Below are positions 1-4,994 of a stretch of DNA of 7,535 nt, one piece after another. The notes below the pieces were generated by a model. The model was not told where the DNA came from. It was given only the letters and a program-made list of their open reading frames with translations, and searched no databases. The stretch comes from CAYYMD01 sp964480425. Its GTDB lineage: Bacteria > Planctomycetota > Phycisphaerae > SM23-33. The position numbers and the translations under genes are program-made. The stretch spans positions 1-7,535 of the forward strand of contig CAYZPY010000126.1 in NCBI GenBank assembly GCA_964480425.1, written 5' to 3'. How positions within the stretch are numbered: position 1 is the first letter of the stretch; the number at the start of each line of letters is the position of its first letter.

Positions 1-1601
1 GAACACGAATCGGAATTTGTCCGCGAAGTGCCGGTGACCAAGCCGAGCACTCGTCCCGGGGCGACGGCGCCGGCCACCTCTACGGCACCTTCGCAAGAGC
101 AGGAATATAAGACCATCAAGGTGCCCCTTGACCCGTCCAACGAGATTAACGCCTGGGATGAAATTATCGAAATCCTCAGGCCCGAGATGGTAAAGGCGCG
201 GGTGAACCGCATTATCGGCAGGATTGACACCATGCTTGCGGATTACGCCTCCGCCGGCGCCAAGGACGACGCTTACCAGTGGGTCGTGTCGCAATTGCAG
301 CAGCCGGCCCGGACCATCCTCAAAACTCCTCTCAGCGGCGACGACATATCCTCCCAGGGGCTGGACAAGCCAACCCACCTGGAGGATGCGGTCGACAAGC
401 TGGCAGAATTGTCGGGACTGGAGGGGATATGTTTTCCATGGGGTCAAGGATGGGAGATATCGGTCAAGCCGGACGTTAAGGTCACCCTCAGACCCGAGGA
501 CATGACGCTGTCCGAGGCGCTGGAGCAGATAACCCGGCAGGCGTTCGCCGTCGAGCAGCCGGAAACCGCACCGGCGCCGGCGACGGGCCCGGTCACACGC
601 CGCGCGGACGCGCCGCAGCTAAAGTGGGTCACGTGCATGGGGATTACAAATGTGCTGTTCTGCCGGGCCGAGCAGGAAGATTTGGACATGTTCCCGGTGG
701 TTCGCGGACGAACCGGACTGCTGTCGCAGAGAGAGGTGATGGACCATCCGAAACTGGGCAACGCGTATATAAAGCCGAGCGGCGGTGAGGGCGTGGCTCG
801 CCTTGCGTTCAACAGTGAGATATTTCCCAACCGCCGCGAGGGGGGGCAACGAGGCGATGGACAGAAGGTTGGGGTTGACGGCCCGTGGATGTACATGATG
901 GGTACGGATGCGGACCGGCTTATGTGGCGTATAGTCGGCGCCGCCTCCTCGCAGGCGCCCAAAGAACTGACTGATGAAATTCGCCGCAACGTGATAGACG
1001 ACCTGAAGATCGTCGCGGCGTTCGCCCTGGCCGGAGAACAAGCCGGTAAATTACTGGCGGAACTATCGAAAGACGAAACGGACCTCGCCGAACTGGCCGA
1101 AAAAAACGAAATAAATACCTGGGAAACGGACTTGTTCGCGCGAAAGCAGCNNNNNNNNNNAAGCAGCTGGATAGCCCCGCCTACAACTTATACATGATGA
1201 TGACGTACGCGGGCATTACAGACGGAAGGGCCATGATACAAAGCGCCCTTCAGAAGCCGTGGGATTTCGGCTGGAACTACATAGAAAAAATTCAGTTGCC
1301 AACCGAACGGCTTAAAAAGATGTTCATGACCGAGGCGTTCAATCTTAAGCCCGCGGACGTCGAGCCGCCGTATCCGCCGACTTCGCAGGAAGTAAAAAAG
1401 GTTCCGATTCCGCATCAGCGGTCGGTTCTGCTGATTCAGCGGACCGGGTACCGCCCGGCGGTCAGGTCAGAATACGAGAAAACGGAGCGGCGCCAGTTGA
1501 TGAGCAAAATCCTGGAAATCCGCCTTTGGGAGGCGCGCAGGACCTGGTACTCGTTCGATAACGTTTCGGAACGGGTGGATTTCAAACCAGTTGAGAAATA
1601 A
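1..1601 (+). CDS. Unrecognised protein with STN-like segment, 5'-partial, interrupted by an N gap
   Basis: The frame is open from base 1, so the start lies upstream; the GTG at 28 is probably not the true start because the nine preceding codons are also open. Residue numbers here count from that GTG. Residues about 5-27 are a Pro/Thr/Ala-rich linker, 40-95 look helical, and about 118-173 resemble the STN/secretin-N fold (a helix 'LEDAVDKLAELSGL', then 'VKVTLRPEDMTLSEALEQI'). A second Ala/Pro-rich linker covers about 174-195. The rest is a mixed domain I cannot name, with aromatic-rich stretches such as 'NAYIKPSGG' and 'WMYMMGTDADRLMW'. The 10 N at 1151-1160 break the frame. Merging the flanking AAGCAGC copies removes 17 bases and gives a continuous 527-codon frame ending in TAA at 1601. 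Linkers plus an STN-like segment suggest an envelope protein, but the N-terminus is missing and no function is assigned. Confidence 0.75.
1144..1167. other. Scaffold gap (10 N) with 7-bp overlapping flanks
   Basis: Ten N occupy 1151-1160. The seven bases before them (1144-1150) and after them (1161-1167) are both AAGCAGC. The upstream frame reads Arg-Lys-Gln into the gap. The downstream frame reads Lys-Gln-Leu-Asp-Ser-Pro. Superimposing the two copies gives an uninterrupted in-frame Arg-Lys-Gln-Leu-Asp. The gap is therefore most likely two overlapping contig ends that were not merged, not missing sequence. A true gap flanked by a short repeat is the alternative. Confidence 0.85.
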
Positions 1602-1639
1602 GAATAACTCGCCCCGCAGCGCGTGAGATGTATGCGGAT

Positions 1640-1668
1640 TTGACTTTACGGCTTCCGGCGTGCAGAAT
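1640..1668 (+). promoter_or_regulatory. Candidate sigma-70-type promoter for frr
   Basis: TTGACT at 1640-1645 matches the -35 consensus at five of six positions. CAGAAT at 1663-1668 matches the -10 consensus at four of six, and the spacer is 17 bases. Transcription would begin near 1675, leaving a leader of about 70 nt before frr. This is motif matching only. The site lies between the end of the upstream gene (1601) and frr (1746), where no terminator with a T-run is visible, so frr could also be read through from upstream. Confidence 0.35.
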
Positions 1669-1698
1669 TCGCCGGTATCCGGCGGCGGCGCCCGCCGG
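1655..1698 (+). promoter_or_regulatory. GC-rich alternative hairpins in the frr leader
   Basis: Copies of CCGGCG and CGCCGG can pair in several mutually exclusive ways: 1655-1660 with 1670-1675, 1670-1675 with 1679-1684 (3-nt loop), and CCGGCGG 1679-1685 with CCGCCGG 1692-1698 (6-nt loop). No T-run follows, so this is not a standard intrinsic terminator. It may be chance in GC-rich DNA. Confidence 0.3.
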
Positions 1699-1745
1699 GA
1701 TGGGCGATGCGTAAATTCAGATAAGTCGAAGCGGGAGTTTAGCAG

Positions 1746-2306
1746 ATGGACATGGACGAAGTACTGTTGGGAACCGAGGAAAAGATGTCAGAGGCGGTGG
1801 ACTATCTCTGTCGGGAATTCCGCGGCATACGCACGGGAAGGGCGTCTGCGTCGCTGGTGGAGCATATCAAGGTGGACTACTACGGCACGCAGACGGAGCT
1901 GCGCCAGCTGGCCAATATCTCCGTGCCCCAGGCGACGCTGATAGTAATTAAGCCGTTCGACCCTTCATCGATCAAGGCGATCGAAAAGGCCATTATGACG
2001 TCCGATCTTGGAATTACGCCCAACAACGACGGTAAAGTGATCCGCCTTGCGGTGCCCCCGCTGTCGATGGAGCGGCGAAGCCAGATATCCCAGCAGTTGA
2101 AAAAAATGTCCGAGACCGCAAAGGTGGCGATCCGAAATGCACGCAGAGAAGGCAACAAGGACCTGGAGAAACTCCAGAAGGATTCACAGATTACCGAGGA
2201 CGACCTCCACCACGGAAAGGACGAAATTCAGGACATGACGAAAAAGTACGAACAGAACGTCGATGATTCGCTGAAGGAAAAAACAAAGGAAGTGCAGGAA
2301 ATGTAA
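1746..2306 (+). CDS. frr: Ribosome recycling factor
   Basis: RRF acts in the cytoplasm with EF-G to split post-termination ribosomes and release mRNA and deacylated tRNA. The 186-residue product is the normal length (about 185). It carries the family landmarks: the N-terminal helix with 'REFRGIRTGRAS' (residues 23-34), the hinge and second domain around 'VPQATLIVIKPFD' (60-72), 'GITPNNDGKVIRL' (89-101), 'PPLSMERR' (104-111), and the basic 'IRNARREGNK' segment (129-138) that matches the ribosome-contacting arginines of the family. The C-terminal helix is strongly charged. GGGAG at 1733-1737 lies 8 nt before the ATG at 1746, which favours this start over the ATG two codons later. The usual neighbours pyrH and tsf are not next to it here. 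The upstream gene is the unrecognised STN-like protein and the downstream gene is tRNA-Lys, 40 nt away. Confidence 0.97.
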   Translation: MDMDEVLLGTEEKMSEAVDYLCREFRGIRTGRASASLVEHIKVDYYGTQTELRQLANISVPQATLIVIKPFDPSSIKAIEKAIMTSDLGITPNNDGKVIRLAVPPLSMERRSQISQQLKKMSETAKVAIRNARREGNKDLEKLQKDSQITEDDLHHGKDEIQDMTKKYEQNVDDSLKEKTKEVQEM

Positions 2307-2307
2307 A

Positions 2308-2338
2308 TTAGTTAACCGGTTAACAGATTAACTATAAT
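2308..2338 (+). promoter_or_regulatory. tRNA-Lys promoter with TTAAC palindrome/repeat
   Basis: A perfect TATAAT lies at 2333-2338, 8 nt before the first base of the tRNA. No good -35 is seen; TTAACC at 2312-2317 matches four of six at a short 15-nt spacing. The upstream DNA contains the 14-bp perfect palindrome GTTAACCGGTTAAC (2311-2324). It can also be read as three 8-bp units starting at 2311, 2319 and 2327, each containing TTAAC. The element starts four bases after the frr stop codon. Confidence 0.6.
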
Positions 2339-2346
2339 ACTTCAGT

Positions 2347-2419
2347 GGGGGAGTAGCTCAGTTGGTAGAGCAACGGCCTTTTAAGCCGTAGGTCGTGGGT
2401 TCGAGCCCCACCTCCCTCA
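2347..2419 (+). tRNA. tRNA-Lys (anticodon UUU)
   Basis: A complete 73-nt cloverleaf can be drawn. The acceptor stem is GGGGGAG (2347-2353) with CTCCCTC (2412-2418), including one G-U pair, and the discriminator is A2419. The D arm is GCTC/GAGC (2356-2359, 2368-2371). The anticodon arm is ACGGC/GCCGT with the 7-nt loop CTTTTAA and anticodon TTT at 2380-2382. The T arm is GTGGG/CCCAC with loop TTCGAGC. UUU reads the lysine codons AAA and AAG. CCA is not encoded, so it must be added after transcription. Confidence 0.97.
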
Positions 2420-2423
2420 CTTA

Positions 2424-2461
2424 AAAACAGTCCCGATATTCCGATGTATCGGGACTGTTTT
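2424..2461 (+). terminator. Intrinsic terminator after tRNA-Lys (symmetric, possibly bidirectional)
   Basis: AAAACAGTCCCGATA (2424-2438) pairs perfectly over 15 bp with TATCGGGACTGTTTT (2447-2461), leaving an 8-nt loop. The T-run closes the + strand hairpin five bases after the tRNA. The matching A-run on the left gives a U-run on the other strand, so it could also stop leftward transcripts that pass the terminator at 2534-2565. Confidence 0.9.
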
Positions 2462-2533
2462 GAAATAGAGCAGTAGAGAGGAAAGAGTAGAAAAACCGGC
2501 TGACGTTCGGTTCCTGCGCCCGACCTTAGGGCT

Positions 2534-2565
2534 AAAAAACGCCCCACAGTTTGCCTGCGGGGCGT
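2534..2565 (-). terminator. Intrinsic terminator of the protease gene pair
   Basis: On the minus strand, ACGCCCCGCAG pairs with CTGTGGGGCGT (11 bp with one G-U) around a GCAAA loop, followed directly by a run of T (A2534-A2538 on the + strand). It lies 25 nt after the stop codon of the serine protease. Position and structure fit a rho-independent terminator for the leftward operon. Confidence 0.88.
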
Positions 2566-2589
2566 CAAGTTCCCCAGTAGATTTGCTCC

Positions 2590-3762
2590 TCATGTCCGGT
2601 TTCGCCGTCGCATTATGGCCGCCCCTCCCAGCGCCAGCAACATCACCGTCGCCGGTTCGGGAATTGTGCTGTCAATCCAGTTGAGGACGTCAGCATCTCG
2701 AATTCTGGCGTCAACGTTGAACTCTCCCCAGCTGAAGTTGAGTTCGTCGTCGATGTCGGAAGAATCCTCGCCGGGTATAAACAGCAGACGAAGGGCGTGC
2801 GAGTGGGTCCCTGCAATCTTCCACGTGTCGTCCTGAGGGTCGAGCACGAATGACGCCCCTCCCGAATCGCCCGGCGAGAGGCCGGCTTCGTCGTCGCCGA
2901 AGCCCAGATCGTGCGGGTCGTCGAAGAAATAGTTGAAACCGTCGTGCGGATAGTCGTCGGTCTCCGTGCCGCCGGTGTTGCGAAAATTGCTGTCGAAATC
3001 GCCGGTCAGCATGGTGCTGTTGTTCGTTACGCCGACCACGCCCCGATTGCCGACGCCCCGTTCCTCCCACTTTTGCAGACCGGCCCGCTTTGTGCCGCTG
3101 GTGCCGAAGACGTCGCCGGTCTGTCCGAATCCTTTGTTGCCATATCCGACGCACACCACGTTAACGTCCAGTTCTTCGGCAGTTCGATTCAGCAGGTACG
3201 CCGGGACCGATGCATCCGCCGGTTCGTCGAAACGAATCAGGGCCACGTCGAAGCCGTTTAACGTGTTTCCGCCCCAGTTGGGGTGGACGTGAACCTGGGA
3301 CGGGTCGGATACGAAAGAAAACTTGCTGCCCGAAGCGGTGTGGAATTCCATGCGAAGCGACTGTACGTCCTTGTTCGCCAAGGAATCGGTAACGCAGTGC
3401 GCGGCCGTGACGGCCCATTGCCGACCGCCGATTTGCAGCAGCGAACCGCTGCACCGGATGTCGAAAAAATCGTCGGAATCATTGTCGATCAGCATGTCGC
3501 CGACGCCGTCGTGGTTTACGCCGAAGGCTGGGACGCCCGGTGTGGTGGTGTGCGTGCCGGAGGCGTCCGAGGTTATAATCGTCGGGGCCGCCCATATTTC
3601 GTATCTTCCCTCCCTGTGGTGTTCGATTCGGCGATTGGCGCCGTGTGCGGACCACGCTGACGACAGGATGAAGATGGCGATTATTGAATGCGTTTTAAAT
3701 TTTATTTGGATATTGATGAGAGTCCTCTCTTTTGGGGCTTCGGCCTTGGTTCTATAAATCAA
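2590..3762 (-). CDS. Secreted trypsin-like (S1) serine protease with PEP-CTERM sorting signal
   Basis: Predicted exported endopeptidase. Residues about 25-42 (HSIIAIFILSSAWSAHG) form a signal peptide h-region. The S1 catalytic triad is visible as His122 in 'VTAAHC', Asp172 in 'GFDVALIRF' and Ser300 in 'GDSGG'. Cys104 and Cys123 are placed like the conserved disulfide next to the catalytic His. The C-terminus, 'IPEPATVMLLALGG' followed by an Arg-rich tail, is a PEP-CTERM signal, which exosortase systems recognise when sorting proteins to the envelope. Residue 294, six before the catalytic Ser, is Gly where trypsin has Asp, so cleavage after Lys or Arg is not assured. The start is uncertain. 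The only ATG, GTG or TTG ahead of the signal peptide is the TTG at 3762, overlapping the upstream gene's stop. A good AGGA (3726-3723) instead lies 5 nt before an in-frame ATC at 3717. It is the second gene of a pair with the papain-like protease. Confidence 0.92.
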   Translation of the reverse strand: MIYRTKAEAPKERTLINIQIKFKTHSIIAIFILSSAWSAHGANRRIEHHREGRYEIWAAPTIITSDASGTHTTTPGVPAFGVNHDGVGDMLIDNDSDDFFDIRCSGSLLQIGGRQWAVTAAHCVTDSLANKDVQSLRMEFHTASGSKFSFVSDPSQVHVHPNWGGNTLNGFDVALIRFDEPADASVPAYLLNRTAEELDVNVVCVGYGNKGFGQTGDVFGTSGTKRAGLQKWEERGVGNRGVVGVTNNSTMLTGDFDSNFRNTGGTETDDYPHDGFNYFFDDPHDLGFGDDEAGLSPGDSGGASFVLDPQDDTWKIAGTHSHALRLLFIPGEDSSDIDDELNFSWGEFNVDARIRDADVLNWIDSTIPEPATVMLLALGGAAIMRRRNRT

Positions 3763-4633
3763 GGTTTCGCGGGCGTCTTTTCCGCACGACGGTGCAGGCG
3801 CCCAGGGCGAGCAGGAAAATTGACGCCGGTTCCGGCGCCTGGCTGGCGTCGCCGGTAACGGCGTACACGCTGCTTTCGTCCCCGTACAGGAGATAGCCGT
3901 ATCCGTTGTCGCCCCAGCCGGCGCCCCAACTGTTCTTTACTATCCAGAATCCGCCCTCATCGAGGGACTCGTCGTCTTCGTATCCCACTACGCATACGCT
4001 GTGTGCATTGATTTCGGAATAAGGGGGCGAAGACTGATTCGGCGGTTCTTTGTACAGCAGTTTGTTGAATATCGCGATCACCAGCGGGCCGTAATCCTCC
4101 AACGCCCCCTGGTAGTCGTCCGTCTCGTTCAATACGCCGTCGCTGTTGTAATCGACGACGGCGGCGTAGCTGTCGATTGTATATGCCTGGTTTTCCCACC
4201 CGGCGGGGAGCGGCCAGTTGGGGTCGTTGGAGTAATCGTCGTCGGCCTGGTAGGGGAGTATCGATTCGGAGACTATGCCGGTATTTTTTATGAAGGACAG
4301 TGCGCTGGAGTGCAGACCGCCGTTGCAGTCGCCGCCGCCGTTATCGTCGTATATAAGATGCTGCTCGGACAGATTCGGCGACAGGTTCGGATCGCCGGCG
4401 GTGATATCGAGTTTGGCTTCGACGGCCGCGCAGGCCCCGAATGCCCAGCACGACCCGCAGTTCCACTGGTCGCGCACCGGCGTGGTGAAGTCTTCCCCGC
4501 CGTAGTTTCGCCAGTCGAACGAATCCCCCAGCGACGGCGCCGGTATGGCGGAAATCAAAACCATTGCGATAATGAACTTTGCAGGATTGCAATACGAAGA
4601 TTGCGGGCAACTGTCGGCTCCTCGGCGTTTCAT
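3752..4633 (-). CDS. Secreted papain-like (C1A) cysteine protease with PEP-CTERM sorting signal
   Basis: Predicted exported cysteine endopeptidase of 293 residues. The ATG at 4633 is preceded by AGGAGA (4646-4641) at 7 nt, so I prefer it to the longer open frame reaching 4756. Residues about 18-36 are the signal peptide. The mature domain begins almost at once with 'DSFDW'. Active-site residues are Gln56 (oxyanion hole), Cys62 in 'CGSCWAF', His211 in 'NAHSVCVVGY' and Asn234 in 'VKNSWGAGWGDNGYG'. Cys59 and Cys103 ('CNGG') match the papain Cys22-Cys63 disulfide. No inhibitory propeptide is present. Residues 161-173 (DYNSDGVLNETDD) form an EF-hand/dockerin-like calcium loop between the two catalytic lobes. 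The C-terminus 'APEPASIFLLALGACTVV' plus a basic tail is a PEP-CTERM signal. The stop overlaps the serine protease frame by up to 11 nt, which suggests co-transcription and coupled translation. Confidence 0.94.
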   Translation of the reverse strand: MKRRGADSCPQSSYCNPAKFIIAMVLISAIPAPSLGDSFDWRNYGGEDFTTPVRDQWNCGSCWAFGACAAVEAKLDITAGDPNLSPNLSEQHLIYDDNGGGDCNGGLHSSALSFIKNTGIVSESILPYQADDDYSNDPNWPLPAGWENQAYTIDSYAAVVDYNSDGVLNETDDYQGALEDYGPLVIAIFNKLLYKEPPNQSSPPYSEINAHSVCVVGYEDDESLDEGGFWIVKNSWGAGWGDNGYGYLLYGDESSVYAVTGDASQAPEPASIFLLALGACTVVRKRRPRNLDL

Positions 4634-4741
4634 TTTTAGTTCTCCTGGTTGCGCCCTCCCTTGGGCGATAAGAACGGCATGGCCTTTGGGAGTATTTACT
4701 CGACTTCGATACGCGCACATTTGCCGCGGCGTATCCGACCG

Positions 4742-4774
4742 TGAGCACAACTCCATGAAATGAGCACAAACTCC
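4742..4774 (-). repeat. Direct repeat in the protease leader
   Basis: TGAGCACAACTCC (4742-4754) and TGAGCACAAACTCC (4761-4774) differ by one inserted A and are offset by 19 nt, close to two helical turns. On the minus strand they read GGAGTTGTGCTCA and GGAGTTTGTGCTCA. They fall in the predicted untranslated leader of the cysteine protease, about 110-140 nt before its start, and could be a regulator site or an RNA element. Confidence 0.5.
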
Positions 4775-4838
4775 TCCCCGCGACCCAGGCCGATAAGAGC
4801 GATGCGAAAATTGACCGACCTGCGATCGCTGCGATTCG

Positions 4839-4867
4839 ATTATACCACATAACCCCGATTTCGAGAA
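4839..4867 (-). promoter_or_regulatory. Promoter of the protease pair (extended -10)
   Basis: On the minus strand, TGGTATAAT (4847-4839) is a perfect -10 hexamer with the TGn extension. The 17-nt position upstream holds TTCTCG (4867-4862), a poor -35, as is common for extended -10 promoters. Transcription would begin near 4832, giving a leader of about 200 nt before the ATG at 4633. Confidence 0.6.
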
Positions 4868-4931
4868 GAGGATTTTGCCCGTTATATCCGGTTATTATGT
4901 GCAGATTGCGATTATGAATATCTCCCGTGGG

Positions 4932-4960
4932 GTGAATCGTGCATGTAATTCCTTTATAAT
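4932..4960 (+). promoter_or_regulatory. Promoter of the TolB/CsgG-like gene
   Basis: TATAAT at 4955-4960 is a perfect -10 box. GTGAAT at 4932-4937 is a weak -35 (three of six) at 17-nt spacing. Transcription would begin near 4967, about 28 nt before the ATG at 4995. The -10 overlaps the 10-bp palindrome ATAATATTAT (4956-4965). Confidence 0.55.
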
Positions 4961-4994
4961 ATTATCGGGCGGCCATCGGCCGTGGAGTGAATGT

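Larger units (their letters stand above)
4634..4994. promoter_or_regulatory. Divergent intergenic control region (361 bp)
   Basis: This gap between the divergent protease pair and the TolB-like gene holds one TATAAT box per direction (annotated separately). It also has a near-perfect direct repeat in the protease leader, TGAGCACAA-CTCC (4742-4754) and TGAGCACAAACTCC (4761-4774), offset by 19 nt. Small hairpins occur at 4652-4667 (CGCCC/GGGCG) and 4970-4982 (CGGCC/GGCCG), the latter just before the ribosome binding site of the rightward gene. I see no credible gene here. Confidence 0.6.

Noticed and set aside
444..989. 181-codon minus-strand frame opposite the STN-like gene
   Set aside because: The + frame continues across the whole region and through the collapsed gap. 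The antisense product is Ser/Arg-rich without motifs.
2347..2470. tRNA-Lys 3' end as an integration (att) site
   Set aside because: No second copy of the tRNA 3' end, no integrase and no mobile gene is visible; the DNA after the tRNA is a terminator.
2332..2568. 78-codon minus-strand frame containing 'GGGARTHDLRLKRPLLYQLSYSPT'
   Set aside because: It is the antisense of tRNA-Lys and its terminator. This peptide type is a well-known false annotation produced by translating the opposite strand of tRNA genes.
4001..4639. 212-codon + frame opposite the cysteine protease
   Set aside because: It lies entirely antisense to a gene with all papain active-site motifs, and its product is Val/Arg-rich with no motif.
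4634..4756. Extension of the cysteine protease upstream to 4756
   Set aside because: The extra 41 residues would place a signal peptide internally, while ATG 4633 has an AGGAGA at ideal spacing.
4875..4994. Extension of the TolB/CsgG-like gene upstream to the TTG at 4875
   Set aside because: It would run through the predicted -10 box and bury the signal peptide. ATG 4995 has a proper ribosome binding site.
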